A stretch of 64,000 bases of DNA from Duganella sp. Leaf126 (GCF_001423125.1 NZ_LMNW01000031.1:182528-246527), one strand, 5' to 3'. Shown: positions 1-13,101, numbered from the stretch's first letter. The notes: generated by a model from the letters alone, not told the origin. Made by a program: numbers and translations.

Positions 1-1833
1 GAGCTACAGCGCAGCGCGCAAGCGGACGCCAGCATGCAATCGATAGCGGGCACGCTCAACATCGTGTTGCGCAAGGCCACCGGCGCAGCGCGCGGCAGCG
101 CCAAGCTCAGCGCCGAGCGGCAGGCCGGCGTCACCAGCCCGGCGGCGACCGCGCAGTGGATCGGTCGCAACGGCTTGCTCGGCTACGGACTGACGACCAC
201 CGTCATCGTCCCGCAGCGGCGCGACGATGCCCTCACCGACAGCTACGCGCGCCGCGCCGCCGCTACCGCCAGCCAAGTGATCGTGGCGCAGCGCCGCCTG
301 CGCGAGCGCCAGGACAGCCGCACCCGGCGTTTTACCGCGGCGCCCCGCCTCGACGCCAGACTGGACGGCGGCAGCAGCGTGACGTGGCAGGGCCTGGTCG
401 ATCTGGCGCAGCTTGCTGCCGACGGCACGCAATCGGAACACACCGTGACCGGCCTGCCCACTGCCTGGCCCGAAAACGGGTGGCGCAGCCGGTCCGATGA
501 CCGGCTGCTGAAATCCGACCTCGGCTGGGAGCAGCGTTTCGGCACATGCAAGCTGACCTTGAGAGCGGGACTGGACGCCAGCCACCGCGACAGCCGCTAC
601 CGCTTCCTTGGCGTGGACGCTGCCGGCAATGCCGGCCTGGACCGGGCCGTCGCGTCGCTGGCCGACGAGCGCCGCGCCAGCACCAGCGGCAAATACCTGG
701 CGCCGCTCAGCGCCAGTCACGACATCGCCATCGGCTGGGACGCCTCGCGCGTGCGCCGCGCGGAGACCCGCCATCAGCGCGACAGCGGTCATGGCGACGA
801 CGCCGGTTCGGACGCGCCCGCCGTGACCACGCTCGACCAGGATTACGCGGCAACGGTGCACCAGCTGGCGCTGTTCGCGCAGGACGAGTGGACGGTCTCG
901 CCGCGCCTGCAAGCCTACCTGGGCCTGCGCTGGGAAGGGCTGGCCACGCGGGTGGCACTGCCTGGCGCGGCCGGCGCTACCGGCGCCACCAGCACCACCG
1001 GCGCCACTAACACTACCACCACCACCGCCCGCGTCTGGAGTCCCGTGGCGCAACTGGTCTGGAAGCTGCCCGACAGCGCGCGCACGCAGTTGCGGCTGGC
1101 GCTGGCGCGCACGTATAAGGCGCCGCAGCCGCGCGACCTGGTGCCGCGCCGCTACACGGTCAACAACGACAACAGTGCTACCCAGCCCGATTACCAGGGC
1201 AATCCGCTGCTGCGCCCCGAGCTGGCCTGGGGGCTCGATGCGGCGCTCGAAGTCGGCTTTGCCCGCGACGCCATGCTCAGCGTCTCGGCCTATGCACGGC
1301 GCATCCGCGACGTGGTGCAGCGGCAGTTATGGCAGGAAAACGGCGTGTGGGTGAGCAGCCCGGTCAACCATGGCAACGCCAGCGTGCACGGACTGGAACT
1401 CGATATGCGCCTGCCGCTCATGCCCGCAGCCGGCCTCGACCTGCACGCCAACGTCGGCCGCAACTGGTCGCGGGTGGACGCGGTGGCCGGTCCCGACAAC
1501 CGCCTCGGCAACCAGGCGCCGCTGACGGCGAACCTGGGGCTCGACAGGAAGACGGCCGGCGGCCTGAGCGCCGGCGCCAATCTGCGCCTGGTCGGCGGCT
1601 GGCGCGCTGCCACGGCGCAGTCGCTGACCGATACCACCGGCGTGGTGCGCGAACTGGAAGCCTATGCCGCATGGCCGGCGGCGGGCGGCCACTGGCGGCT
1701 GACACTGGCCAATCTGCTGCGCCCCGACCGCCGCTCGGCAGTGCGCTACGACGATGGCGTCGACAGCAGCGAGCGCTACACCGCGCGGCCGCAACATCCG
1801 CTGGTACGGCTGCAGTACGAGGTGCAACGCTGA
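1..1833 (+). CDS. TonB-dependent outer-membrane receptor, 5' end missing
   Basis: The frame is open from base 1, so the real start lies upstream; the first ATG at 34 is internal. The first residues (SIAGTLNIVLRK) match the end of a TonB-receptor plug domain. The remaining 600 residues look like a 22-strand outer-membrane barrel, with alternating aromatic/polar strands, a YKAPQPRDL motif near residue 370, a NPLLRPE segment and a final LQYEVQR. Such proteins import siderophores, vitamin B12 or large carbon compounds using TonB energy; the ligand cannot be told. A Gly/Thr-rich tract around residues 320-340 probably lies in a surface loop. It converges on the carbonic anhydrase gene with an 11-bp gap. 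Confidence 0.85.
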   Translation, partial: ELQRSAQADASMQSIAGTLNIVLRKATGAARGSAKLSAERQAGVTSPAATAQWIGRNGLLGYGLTTTVIVPQRRDDALTDSYARRAAATASQVIVAQRRLRERQDSRTRRFTAAPRLDARLDGGSSVTWQGLVDLAQLAADGTQSEHTVTGLPTAWPENGWRSRSDDRLLKSDLGWEQRFGTCKLTLRAGLDASHRDSRYRFLGVDAAGNAGLDRAVASLADERRASTSGKYLAPLSASHDIAIGWDASRVRRAETRHQRDSGHGDDAGSDAPAVTTLDQDYAATVHQLALFAQDEWTVSPRLQAYLGLRWEGLATRVALPGAAGATGATSTTGATNTTTTTARVWSPVAQLVWKLPDSARTQLRLALARTYKAPQPRDLVPRRYTVNNDNSATQPDYQGNPLLRPELAWGLDAALEVGFARDAMLSVSAYARRIRDVVQRQLWQENGVWVSSPVNHGNASVHGLELDMRLPLMPAAGLDLHANVGRNWSRVDAVAGPDNRLGNQAPLTANLGLDRKTAGGLSAGANLRLVGGWRAATAQSLTDTTGVVRELEAYAAWPAAGGHWRLTLANLLRPDRRSAVRYDDGVDSSERYTARPQHPLVRLQYEVQR

Positions 1834-1844
1834 CGGCGCTGTCG

Positions 1845-2387
1845 CTAGCCGGTTACCGGCTCAGCCAGGTAATTATTCTTCACCCGCACATAATGTTCGG
1901 CCGAATACCGGAGATAGGCGATTTCCTCGGCGCTCAGGGCCCGGACCTTGGCTGCCGGACGGCCGATGTAGAGGTGGCCGCTTTCGAGCACCTTGCCGGG
2001 CGAGACCAGGCTGCCGGCGCCGACCATCACCTGGTCCTGCACCACCACGTCGTCCATGATGATCGAGCCCATGCCGATCAGGCATTCGTTGCCGATGGTG
2101 CAGCCATGCAGGATCACCGAGTGGCCGATGGTGACGTAGTCGCCGATGGTCAGCGGCGAGCCGTCCGGTTTGGCGGCGCTCTTGTGCGAGACGTGGCCCA
2201 TGGCAAAGTCCTGCACATTGCTGCACTGGCCGACGACGATGCGGTTGACGTCGCCGCGCAGCACGGTGTTGCACCACACCGAGCTGTCGCGGCCGAGCTG
2301 CACGTCGCCGATCACCTGCGCCGACGGGTGGACATACACGTTGTCGTCGAGGACAGGACTGGTGCCGAGGTAGGAAGTAAGGGGCAT
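1845..2387 (-). CDS. gamma-class carbonic anhydrase family protein (YrdA/CaiE-like hexapeptide repeat)
   Basis: A 180-residue left-handed beta-helix protein made of hexapeptide repeats (IGDVQLG, IGDYVTIG, IGNECLIG). Three candidate zinc-ligand histidines, H65, H89 and H94, have the spacing of the gamma-carbonic anhydrase family, and an RGD motif at 44-46 follows the usual pattern. The predicted role is reversible CO2 hydration in the cytoplasm, but many YrdA-type members have little measured activity, so function is inferred. The start at MPLTSYLG fits the family; a longer frame reaches 2477 but adds a non-homologous Arg-rich leader that overlaps the DUF1349 gene. The upstream DUF1349 gene ends 16 bp away on the same strand, so the two may be co-transcribed. 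Confidence 0.88.
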   Translation of the reverse strand: MPLTSYLGTSPVLDDNVYVHPSAQVIGDVQLGRDSSVWCNTVLRGDVNRIVVGQCSNVQDFAMGHVSHKSAAKPDGSPLTIGDYVTIGHSVILHGCTIGNECLIGMGSIIMDDVVVQDQVMVGAGSLVSPGKVLESGHLYIGRPAAKVRALSAEEIAYLRYSAEHYVRVKNNYLAEPVTG

Positions 2388-2403
2388 GATGACTTTCGGT
2401 GAA

Positions 2404-3021
2404 TTAGAGACGGCCGGGAACGAACGATAGGAAGGCGAAGCTGGCCTGGTAGCCGGCCGCCTGCGGGCTGCACGCATACAGGCCGCAGGCCACGCTGGCG
2501 GCCGCGCCGCGCTCGGCCAGGTGGGCGATGCGCAGCTGCGTCCACTGCTCGCCGTCCAGCGACGATTCGACGATGCAGTCCTCGGCCTCGGCGCGGATGC
2601 GGAACCAGACCGTATCGATGTGCTTGGGCAGCGGCTGGGTGGACCAGTCCGAATAATGGCCGTTGGTGACGACCGCGCCGAGGCGGTTGTCGCCGTCGGG
2701 CTCGAACTCCACCGAGGTCTTGAGCCAGCAGCCGTCCGACAGCCGCACCATCAGCCCGGCCTGGTCGTACTGGTGCTGCGGATGCGACGTCACCCTGGTG
2801 GTGAGCACGAAGTCGCCCTGCGCCTGCAGCGACAGGAAGTGACCGTTATCGACCTGGAAGCCATAGTGGGTGCGCTGCCAGAAATCGGTATTGGCGTCGG
2901 GCGCGATCAGCAGCGATGAGGCATCGGTGTCGATGCGCCAGTCTGCAGGCGGGCAGCGCCATTGCAGACGATCATCGAGCTCGGCATTGTCAAAGTCCTG
3001 GTACAGCGCGGTATCGGTCAT
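2404..3021 (-). CDS. DUF1349 domain protein (concanavalin A-like fold)
   Basis: A 205-residue soluble protein with no signal peptide. It contains the DUF1349 signature: a beta-sandwich with DFWQRTHYGF near residue 47, DQAGLMVRLSDGCWLKTS near residue 85, and a WFRIRAEAED strand followed by ESSLDGEQWTQLR. Members resemble yeast REE1, a regulator of enolase, and carbohydrate-binding lectin-like folds; bacterial function is unknown. A gene for enolase lies 2.6 kb away, but I see no operon link. It sits between the transpeptidase and the carbonic anhydrase on the same strand. Confidence 0.8.
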   Translation of the reverse strand: MTDTALYQDFDNAELDDRLQWRCPPADWRIDTDASSLLIAPDANTDFWQRTHYGFQVDNGHFLSLQAQGDFVLTTRVTSHPQHQYDQAGLMVRLSDGCWLKTSVEFEPDGDNRLGAVVTNGHYSDWSTQPLPKHIDTVWFRIRAEAEDCIVESSLDGEQWTQLRIAHLAERGAAASVACGLYACSPQAAGYQASFAFLSFVPGRL

Positions 3022-3059
3022 GCGGCATCCTCGTTAGCAAAAACGCCAGTGTAACCCGC

Positions 3060-4025
3060 TCACGCCTGCAATAACACGGTCGCGCCGCGCGTAATGGCTT
3101 TCACCACTTTCATCACGTCCCAGTTGGTCAGACGGATGCAGCCATGGGACTGGGTCTTGCCGATGTTGGCCGGCTCGGGCGTGCCGTGGATGCCGTAGTG
3201 ATCCTTGCTGAGGTCGATCCACGCCACGCCCACCGGGTTGTTGGGCCCGGGCGCGATGCGGGCCTTGGTCTCGCCCGGCTTGGCGTCCCAGAACAGCTTG
3301 GGGTTGTAGCGGTAGTCGGGATTGACGGCCACGCCCAGCACGGTCCAGCGCCCTTCCGGCAAGGGATCGTGCTTGCTGCCGGTACTGGCCGGGAATTGCG
3401 CGATCGGCATGCCGCCCGCGTCCAGCAAGGTCAGCGTGCCTTCGGTGGCATCGACCAGGATGGTGGCCGCCTTGGGCAGCGGCGGCGCGTTGACGACATT
3501 CGGTACCAGCAGCTGCTCGCCGGCGCGCTTGAAGGTCTTGCCGGGATTGAGCTTGCGCAGCAGCGCCGGGCTACAGTGGAACTTTTCGCCGAGCGCCTCG
3601 AGCAGACTGGCGTAACCGAGCCGGGGCAGCCTGGCCTTGTCGGCCATGGTGGCTGGCACCGGCACATACGGACCGGCGATATCGTCGGCGGTGAGCGTGT
3701 AGCTGTCGAGCGTGGGCGCCGGGTCGGTCTTGAGCGCGGTCCAGGTGGCGTCATCGAGCTTGCCGCTGACCGGCAACTGGTGCAGCTTCTGGAAACCGGT
3801 CACCGCGCGCCGCAGATTGCTGCCCACCGTGCCATCGATTTCGCCCGACGAGAAGTGGGCGCGGTCGAGCAGCACCTGGGCGCGCAGGACACTGTTGACC
3901 ACGGGTGGCGCGATGGTGGCGCTGGCCGCGGTGGCGGCAGCATTGGCGTTGTTAGTAGCGGGGACAGTGGCGGCGCCGGCATGAACGCTGGCAGCGAGCA
4001 GCAGTGCAGGAATCAGGAATGTCAA
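3060..4025 (-). CDS. L,D-transpeptidase (YkuD) with peptidoglycan-binding and LysM-like segments
   Basis: A 321-residue secreted protein. A signal peptide (residues 1-18, ending VHAGA) precedes a peptidoglycan_binding_1-like helical domain (about residues 45-110), a LysM-like stretch (about 150-180, with KFHCSPALLRKLNPG) and a C-terminal YkuD catalytic domain. The active-site signature is complete: H280 in the HGTP motif, then SHGCIRL with catalytic Cys296. The family makes 3-3 peptide cross-links in peptidoglycan or attaches lipoproteins to the wall in the periplasm. The domain order is typical of ErfK/YbiS-class enzymes of Burkholderiales. The gene is flanked by same-strand genes but the spacing (38 bp or more) does not prove an operon. 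Confidence 0.92.
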   Translation of the reverse strand: MTFLIPALLLAASVHAGAATVPATNNANAAATAASATIAPPVVNSVLRAQVLLDRAHFSSGEIDGTVGSNLRRAVTGFQKLHQLPVSGKLDDATWTALKTDPAPTLDSYTLTADDIAGPYVPVPATMADKARLPRLGYASLLEALGEKFHCSPALLRKLNPGKTFKRAGEQLLVPNVVNAPPLPKAATILVDATEGTLTLLDAGGMPIAQFPASTGSKHDPLPEGRWTVLGVAVNPDYRYNPKLFWDAKPGETKARIAPGPNNPVGVAWIDLSKDHYGIHGTPEPANIGKTQSHGCIRLTNWDVMKVVKAITRGATVLLQA

Positions 4026-4098
4026 AACGAACTCGGTGCTTGAAGCGGAGCCATATTGTAGCCGCAGTGCGCCAGGGCCGCTGGCACGTTACACGCCC

Positions 4099-5199
4099 TC
4101 AATCCGGCAGGCGGTACTTCTGGACCGTGTAGCCGAGCCGGTTGCGGTTGGCGTCGAGCCAGGCCCACAGCGCTTCGACCTGCTGGCGGTGCGCGCGGTA
4201 ATAGCTGTCGTTGAAGGCCAGCCACACGCGCGTGTTGAGCAGGGGCCGGGGCAGTTGCACGATGGCGCCCTGGTAGCGCGCCAGCAGGCGCTTCACATGC
4301 TCGGGCGTTACGGTTGCCGTCACCACGCCATCGACCCGGCCCAGTTGCAGCTTGTCGATCGTGCGTGCCTGGTCGCGGGCGCCGTCGTCGATCTTCAGGC
4401 CCGCTTCGCGCAGGCGCGCGGTGTAGCCCTGTCCCAGTGCCACGCCGAGCACCTTGCTCTTGAAATATTGCATGGGATCGGTACTGGCGGGCAGCCTGTC
4501 GCGCGCGCGCACCAGCACCACCAGCGTGTTGTGCATGGCGCGGTCGACGTCGATATTGCCGCTCCTGTCGCGCGGCAGCGCGATGCCGGCGGGATAAGCG
4601 GACATTTCGCCGAGCGGCGTCATGTCAATGTCGCCATGGGCAAGCGCCAGCGGCAGGCGCGCCAGCGGCAAGCGCACGAGCGCGGGCGCGCAACCGAAGC
4701 CGGCGGCCTGGACCGCGTCGCGCATCAGGTCCACGGCGGCGCCGGGCGGCTCCGGCACCTGCTCGCCCTCGCCCATCCAGTATGGCGGGCGGTGCTGATC
4801 GATATAGCCGATGCGCAGCGGGACGCAAGTGTCGGCAGCAGCAGCATTGGCAGCAGGCGCAGGCACCTGCCCCGCAGCAGGAGTGGCTCCGGCAACGACG
4901 GCAGCGCCGGCGGTGGCAGCAGCAACTGGCGCGGCCCTGGCAGCAGAGTCGCCGTTGGCGGCAGGCGCGACGGTCGTGGCGGTAGCAGATTTAGCGGGGG
5001 TGACCGCGGCAGCGCCGGTGACTGCGGTAGCAGCTGTGACGGACCTTGCAGCGGTAGCAGCGGCAGCGCCGGTGGCAACAGTACTGGCTGTGGCGGCCCC
5101 GGCAGCGGTAGCAGCGCTGGCAACACCAGCGCCGGCATCGCCAGCCACGACGGCGGCGGCCAGCACGGTCGTCCACAGCATGATGGCGTGCCGTCTCAT
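4099..5199 (-). CDS. periplasmic solute-binding (SBP_bac_3-like) protein with Ala-rich linker
   Basis: A 366-residue protein. The start was chosen at MRRHAIML, 2 bp after the ftsB stop; the frame stays open further upstream but only across ftsB. A signal peptide (about 1-25) is followed by about 100 residues almost wholly of Ala, Thr, Val and Gly, and then a solute-binding fold from residue 123: CVPLRIGYIDQHRPPYW, PGAAVDLMRDAVQAAGF, and GDIDMTPLGEMS. This is the amino-acid-type periplasmic binding protein pattern; the ligand is unknown and no permease or ATPase gene is nearby. It may therefore be a sensor or orphan binding protein. The GCA/GCG-rich linker DNA (about 4835-5130) is low-complexity and likely unstable in length. 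Confidence 0.7.
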   Translation of the reverse strand: MRRHAIMLWTTVLAAAVVAGDAGAGVASAATAAGAATASTVATGAAAATAARSVTAATAVTGAAAVTPAKSATATTVAPAANGDSAARAAPVAAATAGAAVVAGATPAAGQVPAPAANAAAADTCVPLRIGYIDQHRPPYWMGEGEQVPEPPGAAVDLMRDAVQAAGFGCAPALVRLPLARLPLALAHGDIDMTPLGEMSAYPAGIALPRDRSGNIDVDRAMHNTLVVLVRARDRLPASTDPMQYFKSKVLGVALGQGYTARLREAGLKIDDGARDQARTIDKLQLGRVDGVVTATVTPEHVKRLLARYQGAIVQLPRPLLNTRVWLAFNDSYYRAHRQQVEALWAWLDANRNRLGYTVQKYRLPD

Positions 5200-5201
5200 G
5201 G

Positions 5202-5543
5202 TCAGTGCGCGGCGGGCGGGTTGGCGCCTGCTGCAGGCGGCGCTGCCAGCGGCACGTTGGGCACGGCGTGGCCCTTGCCGACGATCTGCACGAAAATCTC
5301 GTTTTCCTTGATCATGCTGAGTTCGTAACGCGCGCGTTCCTCGACGGCGCCGGTGCCTTCCTTGAGGTCGCGCACTTCGGAATCGAGCTTGGCGTTGCGG
5401 GCCAGCAGTTCGGCATTTTTCTTGTGGGCCGTATCGACCTGGGCTTCGAAGTCTTTGACGCGCAGCCAGCCGCCTTTGCCCAGCCACAGCGGGTACTGGA
5501 TCAGCAGCAGCAGCACTGCCAGGCCTAAGGTAATCAAACGCAT
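5202..5543 (-). CDS. ftsB: cell division protein FtsB
   Basis: A 113-residue bitopic protein: a very short cytoplasmic N-terminus, one membrane helix (about residues 4-20), a coiled coil (about 30-75, [21 protein letters not shown]), then the conserved [19 protein letters not shown] motif and a Pro/Ala-rich tail. FtsB joins FtsL and FtsQ in the divisome and helps activate septal peptidoglycan synthesis. It lies directly downstream of eno, as in many proteobacteria. A strong hairpin with a T-run sits between eno and this gene, so its transcription probably depends on read-through or on a promoter inside eno. The solute-binding gene starts 2 bp after its stop. Confidence 0.93.
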   Translation of the reverse strand: MRLITLGLAVLLLLIQYPLWLGKGGWLRVKDFEAQVDTAHKKNAELLARNAKLDSEVRDLKEGTGAVEERARYELSMIKENEIFVQIVGKGHAVPNVPLAAPPAAGANPPAAH

Positions 5544-5557
5544 GGTGTAGGGAGCAT

Positions 5558-5585
5558 GAAAAAGCGGCCGGAGATTCCGGCCGCT
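5558..5585 (-). terminator. Rho-independent terminator after eno
   Basis: A perfect 10-bp stem (AGCGGCCGGA / TCCGGCCGCT, 5563-5585) with a 3-base loop is followed on the minus strand by TTTTT. It starts about 10 bp after the eno stop and ends 15 bp before the ftsB start codon. Confidence 0.8.
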
Positions 5586-5595
5586 CGGTACAGAA

Positions 5596-6879
<1,284 letters not shown>

Positions 6880-7028
6880 TTAATTCTCCAAAGTTAGACG
6901 AAACAGTGTGCGCTCGATGCGTCTTGCGCGCATTGGGCGAGTCAGAATACAGGGAATATAACGGGAAATGCACCCGGCGCGCGCAAGTTTGGCAGGCGCA
7001 CCGGGCATGTTGCTTCAGAGGCCGTTTC

Positions 7029-7067
7029 AAAAAGCGCGCAGCGTTGTGGCAGCTGCCCGCTGCGCGC
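7029..7067 (-). terminator. Rho-independent terminator after kdsA
   Basis: Inverted repeat GCGCGCAGC (7034-7042) / GCTGCGCGC (7059-7067), followed on the minus strand by TTTTT. It lies 17 bp past the kdsA stop and separates pyrG-kdsA from eno. Confidence 0.7.
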
Positions 7068-7083
7068 ATGTGGAAACAAGCTC

Positions 7084-9662
<2,579 letters not shown>

Positions 9663-9796
9663 CTAAAACCGCCGAACCAGCAGCATTGCCCCGGGATAAT
9701 TCGGCTTCGCCAGCCCCCGGCGACTGTGGCAAACCGTACAGACGGCGCGCCCCGACGAGATAAAAATGACAACTCAATAACCGACAGGAGATCACC

Positions 9797-10222
9797 ATGA
9801 GCTATACCGAACGCGACCCATACGGCATGTACGTGGACAATGGCCGCAAGGGCCCGGGACCTGAACTGATGGGCGCCGACACCCTGATTGGCGACCACGT
9901 GCACAACCTGCAGAACGAGCACCTGGGCGAGATCAAGGAAATCATGCTCGACATGCGCACCGGCAAAATCGCCTACGCGGTGATGGCCCACGGCGGCGTG
10001 CTGACCATCGGCGAAAAACTGTTCGCGGTTCCGTGGGAAGCGCTGACGCTCGACACCATCAACAAGCGTTTCACGCTCAATATCGACAAGGAGCGCATCG
10101 AGAACGCGCCCGGTTTCGACAAGGACAACTGGCCCAATATGGCAAACCAGACCTGGGCCTCGCAGATCGACAGCTATTACGGCACCACCCGCCACAGCAG
10201 CCTCAATTCCCCGATCGATTAA
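9797..10222 (+). CDS. PRC-barrel domain protein
   Basis: A 141-residue soluble protein. The PRC-barrel (about residues 22-95) shows the pattern GADTLIGDHVHNLQNEHLGEIKEI, MLDMRTGKIAYAVMAHGG, GEKLFAVPWEAL. PRC-barrels occur in photosynthetic reaction centre H subunits, RimM and many stress-induced proteins of soil bacteria; this one is of the stand-alone, stress-associated kind, with function unknown. An AGGAG Shine-Dalgarno (9785-9789) supports the start. It is followed 3 bp later by a dispersed palindromic repeat. Confidence 0.85.
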   Translation: MSYTERDPYGMYVDNGRKGPGPELMGADTLIGDHVHNLQNEHLGEIKEIMLDMRTGKIAYAVMAHGGVLTIGEKLFAVPWEALTLDTINKRFTLNIDKERIENAPGFDKDNWPNMANQTWASQIDSYYGTTRHSSLNSPID

Positions 10223-10224
10223 GG

Positions 10225-10342
10225 GAACCTCGTCAAACCTGCTGCGCGACCCGCTATCGCCTCTCCGTTGCTCGGCGTACCTCCGTACGCTTGCGCGACG
10301 CAAGACGGTAGCGGGCGGCCCGCCACGGTTTTTCAAGGCCCC
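10225..10342. repeat. dispersed palindromic repeat, copy A (long form)
   Basis: Ends GAACCTCGTCAAACC and CGGTTTTTCAAGGCCCC are imperfect inverted repeats. The same ends, plus the motif CTGCGCGACC, recur at 18432-18488 and 23687-23738. This copy carries about 65 extra internal bases. It lies just after the PRC-barrel stop. The rest of the 302-bp gap up to 10524 is AT-richer and presumably holds the promoter of the next TonB receptor gene. Confidence 0.65.
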
Positions 10343-10524
10343 TGAACAGTGGGTGCGCCGAAACCACTTTATTTTAAGGGTGAATCACCGTTCTCCGTAA
10401 AACTACGTAACGTTGAAACCTTAAAACAACAGTAATAATGTTTGATCCGCCAAAGCGTGAAAAATAAGCATGTTCTGATGAGCAATCTGACTAGAATCGG
10501 ATTTTTATTCATCGGAGATGCCAC

Positions 10525-12936
10525 GTGTTTGCAGTGACCCATTTGCGTAAAGCCGTCTTATTCAGCCTGTACGGCGCCTCGGCCATCACCACCCTCACCC
10601 TGACGCCCGGCGCCCACGCCCAGACCGGCACCCAGGCATCCGACGCCTCGGCCATGCAATCGGTCACCGTGGTCGGGTCGCGCCGCGCCACCTCGTCGTC
10701 CACCGACACCGTGGTCCCGGTCGATCTGATTCCGATGAATAAACAGGCCGAGCAAGGCGGCCAGTTCGACCTGGCGCAGACGCTGACCTATATCTCCCCG
10801 TCGTTCAACTCCACGCGCCAGAGCGGCGCCGACGGCGCCGACCTGGTCGATTCGGCCGCGCTGCGCGGCCTCGGCTCGGACCAGACCCTGGTGCTGGTCA
10901 ACGGCAAGCGCCGCCACACCACGGCGCTGGTCAACCTGTTCGGTGCGCGTAACCGCGGCAACACCGGCACCGACCTCAATGCGATCCCGATGCTGGCGAT
11001 CAGGGATGTGCAGATCCTGCGCGACGGCGCCGCCGCCCAGTACGGCTCGGATGCGATTGCCGGCGTGATGGACGTCAGCCTCAAGAAGAGCAAGGGCTGC
11101 GAAGCGATCGCCGGCTACAGCCAGTACTCGGCCGGCGACGGCCAGAACTGGCTCGGTTCGGCCTACTGCGGCTTCGACCTGGGCAACGGCGGCGTGCTGG
11201 CCCTGACCGGCGAGTACCTGGACCGCGGCCGCTCCAACCGCGCCGAGCCCGACAATCCGCGCATCATCGGCGATACCAAGACCGAGAGCCAGACCGTCTA
11301 CGCCAACGGCGAACTGCCGACCACCGGCAACGGCCGCCTGTACTTCACGGCCGGTGCGCAAAAGCGCGACGGTTCGAGCGCAGCGTTCGCGCGCGGCGGC
11401 ATCGGGTCGGACGACATTCCGAGCCGTAATTCGGCTGCCATGTACCCGAACGGTTTCGTTCCCTTCATCAACGCCAGGATCGAGGACCGCACGGCCATCC
11501 TCGGCCACCGCATCGAGCTCGGCGGCTGGAATACCGACATCTCGCAGACGTACGGCTATAACAAGATGAAGTACGACATCACCAACACCATCAACGCCTC
11601 GATCGCCAATCTCGACCTGCAAAACGGCGGCCGCGGCGTCAGCGCCAGCGCGTTCAATGCGGGCGGCTTCTCGTTCCAGCAAATGACCACCAACCTCGAC
11701 CTCAGCCGCTACTACGACGGCGTCATGGGCAAGGGCTTGAACGTGGCGTTCGGCGGCGAATACCGGCGCGAACAGTTCAAGATCTTTGCCGGCGAGCCGG
11801 GCTCGTACATCGACGCCGACGGCGTGGGCAACGGCGGCAATGCCGGCAGCCAGGGCTTCCCCGGCTTCCAGCCCGGCGACGTGACCAACGCCAAGCGTCA
11901 CAGCAATGCGGCCTACCTTGACCTGGAGGCGGACCTGACCGACGCCATCAAGACCCAGGCCGCCGTGCGCTACGAAAAATTCAGCGACTTCGGCTCCACC
12001 GTGACCGGCAAGCTGGCCGGCAGCATCCGCACCACCGACAGCGTGCTGCTGCGCGGTTCGGCCAGCACCGGCTTCCGCGCACCATCGCTGCAGCAAAGCC
12101 ATCTGTCCACCACCTTCACCGACTTCATCGGCGGCGTGCCGAAGGAAGTGGTGCTGGCGCCGAACGGCGGCGTGGTGGCCAACGCGGCCGGCATTCCCAA
12201 GCTGAAGGAAGAAAAATCGACCAGCTTCACGCTGGGCACCACCTGGACCCCGAGCCAGGCGGTTTCGCTGACGGCCGATGTGTACCACATCAAGATCAAG
12301 GACCGCATCGTGCTGTCGGGGCGCTTTACTGCCGACAACTACCCGGACCTGGCCACGCGCCTGGCCGCGCTGGGCGTGGGCGAAGCGCAGTTCTTCGTCA
12401 ACTCGGCCGACACCAAGACCCAGGGCATCGACCTGACCGCCTCGCACAAGGCCACGGTGATGGGCGGCCGCCTGAACACCTTCCTGGCCATGAACGTGAG
12501 CAAGACCGAGGTGACCGATGTCCATGCGCCCGCTGCGCTGCGCGGTTTCGAAGACGTGCTGCTGTCGGAAAAGGAAAGGCTGTACATCGAACAGGGCGCA
12601 CCGCGCTCGAAATTCACGCTCGGCTTCAACTACGGTCTCGGCGACTGGGACACCGACCTCAAGATCATCCACTTCGGTCCGCAGACGCTGGGCACCTTCG
12701 ATGGCACCGCCGCCGGGGTGCCGAACCAGCACTACAAGTCGAAAACCTCGGCCGACCTGGCATTTACCTACAATATCAGCAAGGATGTGAAGCTGACGTT
12801 CGGCGGCAACAACCTGTTCAACGCCAGGCCGACCAGCCAGGATCCGGACCAGACCGACAATGGTTTCAAATATGAAAGCGTGCAGTTCGGTCTGAACGGC
12901 ACCTCGTACTTCAGCCGCCTGTGGGTCAAGTTCTAA
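10525..12936 (+). CDS. TonB-dependent outer-membrane receptor
   Basis: A complete 803-residue receptor starting at GTG, chosen because GGAG at 10514-10517 is well placed for it and the nearby ATG at 10518 is out of frame. A signal peptide ends near HAQT (residue 32). A TonB box-like SVTVVGSRR at about 48 is followed by the plug (RDGAAAQYGSDAIAGVMDVSLKK, about 170-190) and the barrel, ending in FSRLWVKF with the terminal aromatic typical of outer-membrane proteins. FRAPSL and the LFNARP motif near the end are standard. The substrate is not evident; no Fur-like site or transport partner is adjacent. A terminator follows. Confidence 0.93.
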   Translation: MFAVTHLRKAVLFSLYGASAITTLTLTPGAHAQTGTQASDASAMQSVTVVGSRRATSSSTDTVVPVDLIPMNKQAEQGGQFDLAQTLTYISPSFNSTRQSGADGADLVDSAALRGLGSDQTLVLVNGKRRHTTALVNLFGARNRGNTGTDLNAIPMLAIRDVQILRDGAAAQYGSDAIAGVMDVSLKKSKGCEAIAGYSQYSAGDGQNWLGSAYCGFDLGNGGVLALTGEYLDRGRSNRAEPDNPRIIGDTKTESQTVYANGELPTTGNGRLYFTAGAQKRDGSSAAFARGGIGSDDIPSRNSAAMYPNGFVPFINARIEDRTAILGHRIELGGWNTDISQTYGYNKMKYDITNTINASIANLDLQNGGRGVSASAFNAGGFSFQQMTTNLDLSRYYDGVMGKGLNVAFGGEYRREQFKIFAGEPGSYIDADGVGNGGNAGSQGFPGFQPGDVTNAKRHSNAAYLDLEADLTDAIKTQAAVRYEKFSDFGSTVTGKLAGSIRTTDSVLLRGSASTGFRAPSLQQSHLSTTFTDFIGGVPKEVVLAPNGGVVANAAGIPKLKEEKSTSFTLGTTWTPSQAVSLTADVYHIKIKDRIVLSGRFTADNYPDLATRLAALGVGEAQFFVNSADTKTQGIDLTASHKATVMGGRLNTFLAMNVSKTEVTDVHAPAALRGFEDVLLSEKERLYIEQGAPRSKFTLGFNYGLGDWDTDLKIIHFGPQTLGTFDGTAAGVPNQHYKSKTSADLAFTYNISKDVKLTFGGNNLFNARPTSQDPDQTDNGFKYESVQFGLNGTSYFSRLWVKF

Positions 12937-12965
12937 ACTGAATCTGTTATAGCTTCGACATCGAA

Positions 12966-12998
12966 GCCGCCATTCCTTCACGGAATTGGCGGCTTTTT
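12966..12998 (+). terminator. Rho-independent terminator after the TonB receptor
   Basis: GCCGCCA (12966-12972) pairs with TGGCGGC (12987-12993), extended by TTCC/GGAA, and is followed by TTTTT. It lies 30 bp after the stop. Confidence 0.85.
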
Positions 12999-13101
12999 CG
13001 TTGCAGGTGCAGCGTAACGTTTGCTTACAGCTGCTTAACTCCGTCCAACTTCTGCCCACAATACACTATACTCATCTTTACCATAAGCAACGGAACGTCC
13101 C

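Noticed and set aside
4200..5311. Ala/Ser/Gly-rich plus-strand frames opposite the solute-binding gene
   Set aside because: Product of the GCN-rich linker read backwards; no start signals or homology.
10558..13059. An 833-codon minus-strand frame opposite the TonB receptor
   Set aside because: Antisense shadow. The plus-strand protein has a signal peptide, plug and barrel, while the mirror translation has no recognisable features.
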